A DNA stretch of 64,000 nt from positions 4,239,927 to 4,303,926 of the forward strand of contig OX465120.1 in the NCBI GenBank assembly GCA_949987565.1. The letters run 5' to 3'. The translations under genes were made by a program, and so were the position numbers. The stretch comes from Luidia sarsii. Taxonomy: Eukaryota > Echinodermata > Asteroidea > Paxillosida > Luidiidae. Below the pieces are notes generated by a model. That model made no database searches. It worked only from the letters and a program-made list of their open reading frames with translations, and had not been told where the DNA came from. Of the stretch, positions 46,055 through 61,000 are shown piece by piece; within the stretch, counting starts at the first letter, position 1; each line of letters starts with the position of its first letter.

Positions 46055-49000
46055 GTAAATAACTTAAGAACTAGATTCGTGATTTCCTCACTACATAGTA
46101 CTTGGCTATTTTCTTCTTTTGGAGTTAGTTTGCTCCTTTTTATTTCGTCACTTTTTCATCCATCCTCGATGTTAGACGATTATTAATTAAATCAAAGCTA
46201 TTTTCTATTCTATGGTACATGTATGGGGGCCTCTGATTAACATGGTGCTCTTGCTCACAGCAATTCCTGTACTCTTTGACATGTATGCATTCTGTATCCT
46301 ATAATTTGTGTTCTCTTGACTGTCTAGACTGTCGTTCTGTGGCATGCACTCTGTAAATGTGTGTTCTGTGTAGTGGCATTCTGTCTAATGGACTGTATTC
46401 TGTGATGTGCCATGCCTGGTCTATACGCATTCTGTGTCACTCATAGAACAAATGCATTTGACCTCATTACTATACTGTAGGCCCTTCAGAGCAGCTCTCA
46501 AAAAGTCAAACGAGTTCTGCTCATTGGTCGATGCCGTAGCCCTTGCGTACAATTTGCTTGTTACCCAATTAGCTGCTCTGTCCTTTCTTACTGAGATGGC
46601 TGCAGAATGAGGCCAGTGCATGAAGTCTATTCTGCAATGGAATGCTGTGTACACCATTCTGCACTATACTGTAATATAACGTGTACAGTACACATCCCCT
46701 CTGCAACGTAGAATACTTGCTTGTCCTACATACAGTAGCCTACAGGTCTATACACTGGTCCTTGTCACTTGCTGCACCTGTCAATGTAGGTCTAGACAAT
46801 GCTAATGCTGTCCTACTCCGTAGCAAGGTCCATCCCAGAGGTAGACGAACACAGTCTGAACGAGGTAGGACTGGCCAGCCAGTCTAACATCCTTCAATAG
46901 GCCCCTACTAACAAAGTAACAATCAACAGTCATAACCTGGTAACCATGTCACGCTGGGACTTTCAAATTCTGAGCACCACCTTGTCCAAGATTTTTTTTT
47001 ATTTTTTTAATTATTTTTTTTAATAGCTACATGTACATGTAGGCCTATCATGTACAATGTATGGCCTATCAAGTGTGATGACAAAAGTCACACAGTCTTC
47101 CAAATGTGCCAGATTTGACTCGCCTACAGGTACACATAATTCACGGGCAGGGATCACGCTCCTACTGACCCACTTTCATTCATGTGGAAACAACCAATTT
47201 GCTCTAAACCTGGCTACAGCAATTCATTCATGATGGAGGCAGGTTATTGATCAGTTTCATCTGAATTCTTTGTTTCTGATTGCTTCTAAGCGAGTTTTGT
47301 AAATGGCACATTATTATAAAAAAAACCTGCGTGTCAGTCATATTCATTGAAAAGTTACCCTAGATGCAAAGTGAAATGTGTCAGCTAGGGTACATGTACT
47401 GTAGCTGTAAGTCTAACCTTAATGAATAATAACAACTTTCGCATAAAAGTTAAGATACATGTACACATGAAAGGATAGTGCCACTTAAAGCCCATAAGGG
47501 CTACACAACATTGGTAAGATTGGAAAGATCGTAAAACAGAAATGTTCACAGATTTACATGAAGATGGAATATAGAAACCTCTCACTGAAAATGAAATATT
47601 TCTGCCTAAAATGTTGTATTTTGGGAGAAATTCATGAGTAAAAGAATTAGTTTACGTCTCACCGAGATCTAAACTATTTGTTCAAAACAGTACGGCGTTC
47701 AATGCTGCATTTTCGCGAAACAAATGAAGCGGTTTTCACGATTTTCTCGAGACTCGGTTGGCGGATTGAGCTGAAATTTCCACAGGTGTGCTATTTCATG
47801 CATTATGTTGGATCAGACAACGTATGGATGCTATTCTTTGACCTCGACCAATGTTGTGTAGGGGCTTTAATTAAAGACTGACCACTTGGGAAGAATGCAC
47901 ACATTTTCATAGCAAAGTTCTGTACAACAACCGATGCATTAGGCCTACGGGGGGAACATGCATTTTATGATTGCCTCTAGCCAGCTACATGTACAACTGT
48001 AGCTGTGATGAAGTACTGTACACTTTACAGTGTAGTTGTTGCTCCATAAGTTGAGCACTCTTCCCAACTCGTTAGTACTATTTAGTACATATATCTGCAT
48101 GTATCCTTAATTTGTGTTACAAATCTTGCAATTGTCCATTCTCTGATCTCCATAGCAACTGATTAACCTTTATTACAATTAACGCGTTGATTTTGTATTA
48201 TCAGTCTGTCACACAGTTACAGTTTTCTTTGCTTTTCATAGCAGCAACTATACAATGTATTCAACATGTACACGTACATGCATCAGATGCAATGGTTGCC
48301 AATCTCAGGCAATAACCTTGAAGCAGACAAGATGAGATTCCAGGCAGTGCCAGTAGAATTCTTTGCAAAAAGAAAGAGGAACACAAAGTGAACAAAAGTC
48401 AGGGTCTTTCCCCCAGACAGCCCCGGTGGTCCCCAGCTGGTACTGCTATGCTAAGGTCTTACACAGCACCATGCTCACTCATTCACTCAGTATGCAAATG
48501 AGTCACACTCTCTGAATGGTGTGAAGGTCAGTGTCATCTCTATGATGGCTATGGACAGATCCAATGTACACTGTAGGCCACACATTCATACACACGCTAT
48601 TTCCATCCGGTTGTACATACCGGTACGTACAGTATTCAATCATGTAAGGGCTGTATTTAAATAGAAATGGTACAGTATACGGTACCGGTACATGTACCTG
48701 TACATTAGGCCCTACATGTACATGTACATGTACTGTAGGTATACATTATACATGTATACCGGTACACATACATACAGTATACATGTACATGTACAGTACT
48801 TACTGTATGAACTGAGAATATGCCTACTGTCAGACTGTGCAGTGCACATGTTTCAATCAATTCATGTACCGGTACAGTATGTATTACACATACTGTACTG
48901 TAAATGTGTATATGTACATGTATTTCAGGAAACTACATGTAAGTACATATACGTGTACACTGTACGTGTGTAGTGCATGTACATGTACATGTACTTCAGA

Positions 49001-52000
49001 TATTGTACACGTGTACATGTACACGTACATGTACATGTACGCCTTTATACAGCCAAACATGTACAGTAGGGCCTAAGGGAAAACTGACTTGGAAATTTTG
49101 AACTGATTTGGAAAAATATGGCAACTTTAGACAACTTTGACTGTACAGGGACTTGAACCTGAGACCTCTGATTTCGTGTACAGGTACCGATACGTGTACA
49201 GGTACCGGTACATGTACATGTACTGGTCAGTGGTCAGCACTCTTACCATCTGAACTACAGTACAGTACATGTACCGTATGTGTAGAGGGATCATGCCCCT
49301 GTTTACATTCAGATACATCTGATAAGTTTTATAGGGCTGTATTTTTCAGCAGGATCTTTCACTATCCTTTAGAAGGTCTCACTAAAAATGAAAAAAAAAA
49401 AAAAAATTAAATACATTTTCATCATCTAAGTCAGTAAGTAGGCCTACCGGAATGTGTTTGCAACAGTAGATGTTGTACACATGTACATGTAATACGTGTT
49501 AAGCGTAATTCTTCGAAAACTCTTCCAATGTCCAATTACAAATCAGAAACGCTGAACAAACCATCATGAAGAGATATAATAGGCAGGCCTATAGCCTGTT
49601 AACTTGGTTAATGGATAATTTATTAACAGCACGCACACTGCCTGAACTTGAACTACTGTATAGTGTATACCCTGCTTGTGTTTGAAATAGAACTGCAAGT
49701 GCTGAGGGTACTGAAAGAAGAACCCTATTAAATGAAAATGAAGTTCGAGAAAACACTCTGCAAATATCTGCAAGTGTACGTACATGTGTGATCTAGTATC
49801 TTTGTACCAACCATGCCAGTGCATGGGGCTCAGTGCAATGCTGAACTGTGGTTTGGGGCTGTGACAATCGGTTAACCCGACACGCACTATATTACTTTAT
49901 TAGTAGACTTCCTGAAAGACATTCTTTCTTTAGGGCACAGGATTTCCTTTTATAGTTTCTGAATTACAGTGCATGCACATATTAGGCCCTTCCCTTTTTT
50001 GCAGAAGGGTCAAAAGGTTCATACACCTGGCAGCCTGGGTTTAGGCCTATGTACACACTGCACATCCACTTTTATGCCGTATACCATGTACATGTATACA
50101 ATGATGTGACATGTACTGTACTGTACATCATGCACACGTAACGGTATGTACATGTACATGTACACTATGTATGTACCGGTACATGTACTTGTACGTATTA
50201 CAATGTATGTAATATGTACTGTATAGTTACGGCCATGGCTATTGTCTTATTGTTCTAAATGCTACAGCCTCCACATCTTATTGGAAACAACTACATGTTA
50301 CGTAACACTTTACTAACAGCACTGTTCTACTTTGTTGTCCAGTAACCCTGCTGTTAAAGTTCCTTTCCTTTTTTTGTTGTCAAACAAGTTGATTTTTTTT
50401 TTACTTTGATCACCTCCCCTTCTCTTCTTGACTTTTTATAATCTGCATTTGAGAGGAAAAAGGGTTCTTCTGAGTTAAAACCTTGACAGCAGTCTGTTCA
50501 TTGCAAGTTGAGCTTGACCTTGGCCTCATTCAATGCTATGGCATGCCTGCCTTTCTCCAGTCCACCCACAGCTGACCTACATGTACAATGTACATGTACA
50601 TGTACAGTATCAGGAGTCAGTCTGTACAATGTACATGTACATGTACAGTATCATGAGCCGTGAACAGCACCATGCACCCACTACTGACTGGTGTTAAGCA
50701 TGTAAAAGTTATGTTCAAGCAAATTCAATGCTCAAGCTCTTAAATTCTTACAGTGAACAGATTGTTTGCCATCTTCCATTTACGCCTTCAATTTAACATC
50801 GATTAATCATTCTATGAAGACCTGTACTAACATTGTATTTCACATTGAGATGTTTCAGAAATACATGGAACTTGTAAAGAATGAAAATCTATTATATATT
50901 CTAAGGATTCCATCATTAAAAATCTTCTCAAAAGTTCTGCAAACAAGTTTTCATCAATTAAAAATCCTTTGCCATTGTTTATTTGACCTTTAAATAATTT
51001 TTTCAATGAAATTCAATTTCAATTATTTCAAATGATAATCTCAAAGGTGCTTAAAGCGATGCCAAATCTACCTTTTTAGCATCGTAAAAACAAATCTTCT
51101 CAAAAGTTCTGCAAACAAGTTCTCATCAATTGAAAATCCTTCCTTTGTTTTTTTGACCGCTAAATAATATTTTTGAATGATTTCAATTACAATTCAATTT
51201 CAATCATTTCAAATGATAATCTCAAAGGTGCCCAAAGCGATGCCAAATCAGATGTTGTCACACGCAGACCGACGAGTGTTGTGGGAGGGCGCCCCGTATC
51301 GGGTGCGGATATTGCCAAGCCTGAGCCGTGGCGACCGTCATCGACGCACACGATGTCTGCAGCCAAGAAAGCCGATGTACGTAAACTTAATTTCTTTGTT
51401 CCTTAATTAATCGTTCCTTCATTCTCTTGTCAGGTCTGTTCATCCACTTTTGTTCAGTTCCACCATTCCTTCCTTTCATTTCTTCATTATTTTGTACCTT
51501 TGTACCTTTGCACCTTTCAGTTCCTCTGGTCCTTATAGGTTTACAGAAATAGGATTTGAAAAAGAGCTAAGAACTCTCCAAGGTAATGTTCACAATATAG
51601 CCTAATCAATACTGGGGTGGATTTCACAAAGCCCTACGATGCATCATACTGTAACTCAACTTACATGTACGATGGATAACCCATCGTTAGTTGTGATACT
51701 ACTGGTTTCTGTGCATCGCTCATACATGTAGCCTTGTGATTGATCGTAAGTTACGATGAGTTTGGTGAAATCGACCACAGGATTGAGTAAAAAAAAAATT
51801 GTTAGCCTAGCGCCTAATTTCGCCAAAAAAACATTGAAAAAAGTCCATGTTCGCCCCGCCCCCAAAAATTCCCCCTGTGAGCATGTGACGTCACATACAC
51901 AGTACAGACCAAAAGCAGCCGAGTGAGGCGATTGAAATGCTGAGACGATCAAGTGCGTTACTGCGCATGTGACAGTGCGGTATTTACGGCTGATAGACAA

Positions 52001-55000
52001 TAGAGACAATGCAGGGCCAGTGCAAAGCGCACGACCTCAAGGCTGACCACAAATTCTGTATACCTGTCTTTATGTGACATAGTACATGTACGTTCGTCTC
52101 CAAAGTGGGGGGCACAATTTTTTTGACCAAAAAATAGCGTTTTTTGGCTAAATTAATCATTTTTGGTCTCATAAAAGATAAACACTTTGGGTTTTATGAC
52201 AATTCCGATTTATTTAACCCCAAGTTTTTAATTTTAATTTCTGTATATCTTTAAGTTCCTCCGGTCCTCCTATCCATCACTCTGTTCACTTCTTGTTTTT
52301 AACCAGGCATCTAAAGTCTTCTTTGGTGATGGACTTTTCGACTTGGCGACAGAGAAAGACGAAGAGGCTGCAGCCTTCTCAAGGACTGTAGCAAGGTAGG
52401 CACATGTACAATGTGGACCGGTACATGTAGGAAAGAAGTATAAGAATTTGGTCTGGTGGTGTCGGTAGGGAAAAGTAATAATGAGCATGAGGAGTAGGAG
52501 GAGGATGAGGATGTGTCAGATGAGTAGGGGAAAGAGAGGAAGAGGAGAGGGAAGGTAAGGTGATAAAGAAGACACGACAGAAGCAAGGGTTAGCCATGTA
52601 CATGTGTGTTCATGTACTTCAATCAAAGCTAAATCCTCATCAGACCCTTATTGTGTGCATATGGTACATGTACATGTACAGTACATGTATGCACATACAC
52701 AGTATGTGGTCAATAGCCAATGTCAGAAACAACAACTTTCCAAACAAAACTTATTGGACAAGTTTGCAGTTTTCACAAAAATCATGATTTTATGTACCTA
52801 CATGTACCTGTAGGCCTATGTGTGGCATGTACACTGTACGTAAATGTGTACATGTCATGCATGTACACGTGTACATGTAGGAATTGTGAAGTGCGTGTTT
52901 TGTACACAGCTGCTATGTACATGTACATGCATGTACATGACATGTACCGGTACAATGTAGCTGACCATCGTCTCGTTGACACACGTTGTACTCGTCACAA
53001 AATAATGTTTTGTTTTAAGGAAGTCAATTTTTTCAGCAAGTGGCATGGGTGTGACAGACAATGGCTAATTTTGATATGTACATGTACGTACCGGTATGTA
53101 TTATGTATCCCAACCCGTTTAGGGTGTATACAGTACATGTACATGTAGGTATTAAACTGAAAACTTGCCTCCATAAGTTGTTATTATTTATCAGTAAGAC
53201 TAACCATGCTAACTGTGCTTTCCTGTCACGTCTCATGAAATATGTGAGCATGCACTTTGTATGTACATGTACAATGGAATGATCAATGATACCACTGTCG
53301 CTGTTACCAACCTTCCTTTCTAGAATACGGAATGGCTACAAGTACGAGGACAGTGCCACCAACCCTGGCTATATCCACAGCCCCGTCTTCATTAACCACT
53401 GCCACGCAGATATGGAGACCAGCGTCAAAGTGGTACTCCTCCAGTCAGGCACCAACAAGCCCATCATCTTCACATGCGATGGTATGTGCTTGAATATGCT
53501 CTTTGCACAACCGATAGAGGGCGCTCTTCAGAATGTTTGCACTTATGTGCAAGGGCACCAAATCATCTTCTTAACAGCTTAAGGCCACAGTGCAAAACAA
53601 AATAGGCCTACATACATGTAGTATCCTTAACCCTAATGTCCTAGACCCTTTTTGCTAGGAACCTACCTGAATCCTTTGAAATCCTCTGATTTTGAGTATG
53701 AAATTTGGGCTACCAGCCTCAATCCTCTGAAATCCTCTGAAATTTGCCACCGTACACAAAAACTGTGGTGCCCACTGCCTCAATCCTCTGAAATCCTCAT
53801 AGCCAGGGAATGGGAATGGCCAGCAGCTAGTGGGTGAGTTTGCCCATGGGATGACTATGAATGTGTGGTTTGGAACCAAGCATAACTACAGACCCCAATG
53901 CAGTTTGAAAATCAATCCTCTGAAATCCTCATTTCAGTCGAACCCCATGCAGCCTAAATCCTCCCAAATCCTTCTCCAGTAGTTTGCCCATTCAGCCTCA
54001 ATCCTCAGAAATCCTTCCAAACTTCACAACCTATTCAGCCTCAATCCTCTGAAATCCTTGGAACCTTCATAACCTATTCAGCCTCAATCCTCTGAAGTCC
54101 TTTGCTTTAGCCCAGAGGATTTCTGAGGATTTAGGAAGGTAAGGGTTAAGTTTAATTATTTCTCATTCTGTAGATTGGCTGTTTTGGTGATGGTACCAGA
54201 AATTGTGCATGTTGTTTGAACCAGTTAATGCCGTTGATTCTCTTTGTTTTCTTCCAATTTTCTTCCAATAGGTCAAATTTTCTTTGACATTTTCTCAAGT
54301 TGTTAGAAAATTACAGTCAGTTTTCCTCTATCTTGTTGTGTTGTTATAGATATGAATTGTTCATTTTCATCTGAATGAAAATGGGGGCATGTTACTTGGA
54401 GATAAACCGTACATTGTATGGTCAAAACAATTTGCCGGATTGGGGGTGGGGTTGCCAGTCAGAAGCATAAGATATACGGTAATCATACATACAGTATGCC
54501 GTAAATCTCCAGGGAACATAAGTACTGTACATGTACTCCTGTTTTCATGTACTGAACATTTAGATGCAAACTGAAATTGTAAACCTGGCAATGGCAGTTG
54601 GGGGATCACAAAAGGGGGGGGAAAACCTTTTTTTTTTTCAAGTGAAGTAACGGGATGTTTTTAAAACAAAAATGCTTTTGCAGTGAATATATATGTCCAG
54701 CATGTGATCAGCCAAGCGCTTTGCCACGAGGAAGTGTCGGATGTTTCTAGCAAATCCTACATCCTTAAAGTGCCGGGCTATGCAGAATATCTTCACAAGT
54801 AAGTCTCCATTTTTTGGTTTGATCACAGTCTGCCCCTGTGAATATAAATTCAATTTGCATTTTGGTAATTTTAGTCAGTAAGCAGTTTGCAACATTTTTG
54901 TATATCACCTACAGTCTGCCCCTTTTCACAAGTCGCCCTTGTGGTTCCCTGACTTGATTGTATTTCGTCAGCATTGCAGGCTGGTGAACCAGTCTATTAG

Positions 55001-58000
55001 CTGATAGTCTGGTTCCAAGAGCTAAACATCCTGACAAATACTGTGAAGTCAGGGAACCACACGGGCGACTGCCGTAACAACAGCCACTGCGTTTCACAAA
55101 ACAATCATGGTCAGGATCCTGAAGAGTGTAATTCAATGATGTTTTGCCTGTACATGTAAGTGCGAAACTTCTGATAGGCTTCTTGCTTTGCCCGATTGCC
55201 TGCTTGAAAAAAAAGGACGGGGAAGCTCAAGTGGGATTTGAATCCATTTCGACTCCAGTTTTCTAGTGCAGATGCTTTAACCCATGTCCGCCTGACTTGT
55301 CATAGCACATACCACATACATGTAGACAGTGTTCCTGCCGAAGCCCCTATCACACTCAAAACCTGCATCACAAGAGAAAATGGTCCATGACAGTTTTTGT
55401 CAACAGAATTAAACTCAAGCAAACTATACCCGTGGAAAGAGTATGAAATTTACATGTGCTTCATTATAATACCAGAAAATCTAAAATACCATAAACCATA
55501 AGAACAATGAATGGGATAGCCCCATCATCTCCGAAAACCTAAAAATAGACCAAGGAATTTGGCCTTTTTCTGTTTTCTGTAAATTTCCTGTAAAGTTGAC
55601 CTTTCTCAAAGACCCCCCCCCCAAAAAAAAAAAAAAAGAACAAAAAAATGATGATTTCATAACATAAAAATATCCTGGCTAAATGCTCACTCATCTTCTA
55701 AGAACCACATCTCTTCGTAAAAGTGACACTCCATGTTGCATCGGCAAAAAGCACATCCTTACTTTCTACATCCACTATGCTGTAGGTTTCTGATCTTGCT
55801 GCATTTTCCGGCTTATATTAAAAGTGACTGTCCCCTCTGAATTCATATTTTTTTTTTTTTTATTCCAGCGACATTAAGCTGAGCAGCTATGAGTATGTTC
55901 AGGAGTGTCTCAAGTTGGATCGGGACGTCAAGCTGGTCTTGCTCCATCGAGCGGAGATGAAGAGCAACTTGAAACGAACGGTAAGCAGGCGACATTTTTG
56001 GGGAGTGATTTGGTTCTCACTGTAAAGGTAAATCTGAGTCGGATCTCTTGGCCAGCTTCATTTTGTGACCCGAGAGTGTCTGGTTCACTTTCTGCGGCAG
56101 ATGCCTTTGAGAAAGGTCCTGGTAGGATCGAAACGTCTGGCCCGACTAAATTTTGAGATGTCAAAACATTCGATCTTAAAGAATCAAGTTGAAATACCTG
56201 TGCTTTGTTACATTGTTTTAACTCTAACTAGGCAAGAGGTTAGTGGGGGGGATTTTGATTATGGTTCCTCTTGCTGAAAAAATTCTGTAACTTCACATCT
56301 GCTGAGATGATGTCAATATGGCTTCGGGACTTTTTTTTTCATACAGTGTGGTGTCATACATGTACATTATATTTTGTCTTTTGCATGTCGGTCAAATTTG
56401 TGCAATTTCCACATTATTCTGTGTTTTCTTGAGTCGGAATTACATGAGTCAGTATCACTTGAAAGCTCATTAATTAGCAATTACCAGGTACAACAGAACA
56501 ATTGTTGATACTGAACAAATCTTAACATTTAGTGGGCCTGACGTTTCGATCCTAGCAGGACCTTTCTCAAAGGCAGAGCTTTACATTTTGGTAATTTTAG
56601 TCAGTAAGCAGTTTGCAACATTCTTGTATATCACCTGATACTGTACAAATGTTAATGCACAACATAATAAGTTACATATACATGTATTTGGCCTTTTTTT
56701 GGAGGGGGGATGTCAATTTTTTTTTTTTTGGGGGGGGGGGGGCAATACCTTTACTAAGATCTATAAAATGGCAATAACACCTCCAAGCAAAGAGAGTTTA
56801 GCACCTTTCTTCAGTAACAATATGATATCCCAAATGTTTTCCCTAAAGTTATGATTCCCCTTTTTTTATTTTGGTGGGTCAGTATCAAACCACACTTGAA
56901 AGTTCATTAATTAGCAAATACAGCCAAACATTTGTTGAAATTGAACAGATGATAATGCACTTTTAATACACAACATAATATGCTATTTTGCGTGTCAATT
57001 ATTTTTTGGGGGCAATACTTTTGCTGAGATCTATAGGATGGCAACAACTCCTCGAAGCAAAGAAAGTTTACCACCCGTGTTCAATAACAATATCCCAAAT
57101 GTTTTTTTCCCAAAGTTTTAATTGTAGGAAGTGGAAACTGCTGGACCATATTCCAATTGCCAATGTCATGATTTCCCTTTTTTATTTTCTCTACCAGATT
57201 GAAGACGATAGGAGCGATATTTCCCAGATCAACTTCCTGTCACTTTTTGAGAGGCCAGTCACTACTGCGGTCTCCAAGTAAGTCCCTTTACTGGAGGGTG
57301 GTCACCTTTAGCTTTAATTTCTCTTTTAGGAAGGAGCCCCTTTAACTCAAAAACAATCTGTTTGTTGGAGCCAGCTCTTTGCCTTAGTACAGATTAGATA
57401 GGTTTAGACTAAAGAGAGAGGTGTTACAAGGCCAACCTTTGAAGTAGCAATCTGGCAAGAAGTAGATTTGAGATTTGAATTTGAATCAAGGAGTTAGCAT
57501 TTGGGAAACAAAAATCACGGGCACGTGCACAGGATGCCGCAAACCACTCTTGATTCCTCGCTTTGATATTTTGCAATGGATTGACGATATAAAACAGAGT
57601 GCTTACTTATCAAACTACATCTGGTGTGATTTCCCTGAGACTACCCTGCCCAAACGAAGGAAGATGACCTCTGAACCATATCAAGTGCATTGCAAGAGAT
57701 ATTGGGCATGATATAGCAGACATGCAGACATTGATGTTGGACAGAGAGATGTTTGGCAAGGCATTGTGAACTTTATCTCTGACACGTCCGTCAAGTAGAA
57801 GTAGTCTTGAAATGTAGTGGGCCTGACGTTTCGATCCTAGCAGGACCTTTCTCAAAGATTCTGCCTTTCTCAAAGACTCTGCCTTTCTCAAAGGCTCTGC
57901 CTTTCTCAAAGACTCTGCCTTTGAGAAAGGTCCTGCTAGGATCGAAACGTCAGGCCCACTACATTTTAAGATTTGCATTTTGGTAATTTTAATCAGGAAG

Positions 58001-61000
58001 CAGTTTGCAACATTTGTGTATATCACCAAGTAGAAGTAGTAGAAGTTTACATGCGCCATGTAATCTATATGAATGGTTGGGGCCCCACAGAAGTAGCCTG
58101 AGCCAGCGCTAAGGAAACAAGTGTTTGACCTCGGCAGGAAATGATGTCCGGCTGTGACAGCGTTTATTCCACTCCGCACTGACAGGAGCTCTGAATATGG
58201 CCATTGATTTACGCAAACAAAGAAAATCCCCCCTCCCTCTCATTCCCGCCATGTTTACGCCCAACTTTGACTGAAAAATACAGATGGAATTTCCAAATGA
58301 CTGAGCAATCTGAGCAGTAAGTATACTAAAAAAAAAAGCAGCAACTTTATGGGATCCATGAGCATTATGTGCATTTGATGATCTGTTGGCATGGTAACGC
58401 ATGGACGAAAAATGCAAAGGGACCAAATTGTAGAATGTTTAAAACATAGAAAAATAAGATCACTTACAAATAATTCCCAACTTAACAATGTTCACATAAT
58501 CGTTTTTGTTGTGAACTTAAATATGCATTTGGAAATAATGCAGTATAAATAATTCATAAATTCCTGATTGACCTACATTTGTACCTGTACATGTAGATAT
58601 GTATTTTCATGTAGTAAACAATTGGTTGAAGCATATAGGCATACTGCAAAGTATTCCAAACTTTCAAACAAGGATATGAAAGAAACACTGATAAAAAAAA
58701 GACGAACAAAGTTCGCTGTTTTGGAAGGCCACCATCTACTGTGTAAGCCCTCGCTAGCTCAGGTGGTAAGAGTTACATTAAACTACTGTACATGTAGATG
58801 TCTCAGATTCATGTCCCTGTCCATTTTGAACATCTTTGCCATTTTAGAAAAAATAACAGGAAAATGTATTTTAGTGGAACAAGCTTGCAGAAAGATAAAG
58901 CATGCTGATGATTTTGTATGTTTGTTTTTCTTACACATGTACATGTATACATCATTTACATTATTTCTTTCATTTGATTTGGTTGCATTTTTCTTTGGTC
59001 AATAAAAAATCAAAACAGACATTGGTGCATGTTTTTCGTTCTCATGAACCACAAAGAGATAGGCTGGAATTTTTTTGACAATTAGGGAGAATGAAATATC
59101 TTAGCTCTAGTCACAAATTTGTTTTTCTCAACCCCAAAGATTCCTCTTGTACATTTTGAATTACACTGCAGTGTACAAGTTCTTTCTTCTTAAAATGTAG
59201 TGGGCCTGACGTTTCGATCCTAGCAGGACCTTTCTCAAAGGCAGAGAAAGGTCCTGTCTTTGAGAAAGGTCCTGCTTGGATCGAAATGTCAGGCCCACTA
59301 AATTTTAAGATTTGCATTTTGGTAATTTTAGTCAGTAAGCAGTTTGCAACAATTTTGTTTATCACTTTAAGTTCTTTCTTCCCGAACTTACATGTACTAG
59401 AGGAAGGATTGTGGCTGTGTCAGTTTGTGCTGGATTTGAAATTCAGACATATTTTGGTTTGGATCTATCTTGTAGGAAAGGCCTCGATGTCCTTCTAAAT
59501 GCTTTCAACACTGAATCAGACAAACTCCGGACTGCAGCCAAGGTCAGAATAAGATATATACTGTCCCTTGCTTTATCATTTTTTTAAGGGATTCATTGAG
59601 AAGTACAGTACATGTATGATTGTGAGGAGATTATCTATGACATCATGTAAAGGGTTACTTTACATTGGAAATATACCTCTCAGTTGATTGTGGAAGAATT
59701 ATGGAAGAAATACATTGTGTAATTCCTACTGTTAGATAGAACCAATATGAGTTCGAAAATTTATACACAAGTGGCAAAACCTTCCAGACAAAAAGTGCTA
59801 AATTTTGGAACACTTTAGGGAGAAGAAATTAAGACCGGATGTGAAAGTGTTGGCTTTCGTTTTGTTTTGGGTATGAATTTGAATGACCTGAGTTTGTGAT
59901 CCTAGCAGGATCTTTCTCAAAGGTAGAATCTGTTCGATCCAAGCAGGACCTGCTAGAAATGAAACTTCAGACCCTCCTAATGTATAGGATTTGCATTTTG
60001 GTCATTTTAGTGTACAATTTTTTCACCTTTTTTGAAATACCGTAACTGTATATAAAGGCTCTATCGTCAATTGCGAAGACACTGCGCAAGTCTGTCTGTC
60101 AGATTTCAAGAGTATACTGCTTTGTACATTGCCACTTCTTTCTCTCGTATCGCAGACTGGTGCCCCGCTCAAAGCCGGTCCCCTGATCCAGACCGTCAAG
60201 GCGCTCTGCTTCACCCTGGCCGGCGTGGAGCCCAACGAGATCTCGGACGCCGTGCGCGACCTCCAGAAGACCTCCGACCCCAAGGCGGCCCTGGGTCGCA
60301 TCACGGCGGCCGCCCTGCGGCTGGTGGACATGTACTGCGCGGCCTTCGACACCGACTTCCGTCCGGGCAGCAACGGCGGGGAGGAGTCGGGGACTGCGGC
60401 GGCGGCGGCGGAGCCCAACCCCGTGCAGGAGGTCTCGGTCAAAGGTCACAGCCTGCGGGTTTGCGTGGCCTCTGCCCACCGACTGCCGACCAACATGAGG
60501 AACAGGTAAGGACCTGTTTCCCCTTATTGGCGAGCTGCCTAGCTATACAACCTTATGTTATAGTACTGTCCATCCCATCTGTTCGTCTGTCTGTCCCGCT
60601 GTCTGTCTTTCTGTCTGTCAGGCCGGCTGACCATCTGTCTGTCTGTCCATCCTTTCGTCGCCGCAATTAAATTCACCAATTGAATTGCCTGCATTTTGGT
60701 CTCCAATTCAGTCAAGATCTGAAGATCATGAGCCTACATGTATGTTAATGAATTCTTATCTGTGGTCAAACAAATAAATGAAAAACTGACTGACTGATTA
60801 GCAGCAGTAGGCCTAATTGTACAATTGTGGGACCTTCACTGTGGATGAGGGATACGTCCGCGCTGTCGTTGAAAGCACGCGGGGGACATTGTGTTGGCAT
60901 GTCACACAGCCTAATGGTCGTCGGTAAGCCAGTGGAATTCCACCCACATTCTTTACCGCAATCTGTACGCTCAGTTGTGGCCGACCAACTCGAAGATTTG

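Larger units (their letters stand above)
46055..51227 (+). other. PIK3C2 intron 1
   Basis: 5.2 kb. Holds a TTAA-flanked MITE (47489-47866), GTACAT microsatellite (about 48600-49060, 50080-50220, 50577-50650), a reverse-strand tRNA-like segment (49142-49260) and a local duplication near the 3' end (TCTCAAAAGTTCTGCAAACA at about 50927 and again at about 51096). No other exon was recognised. Confidence 0.7.
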
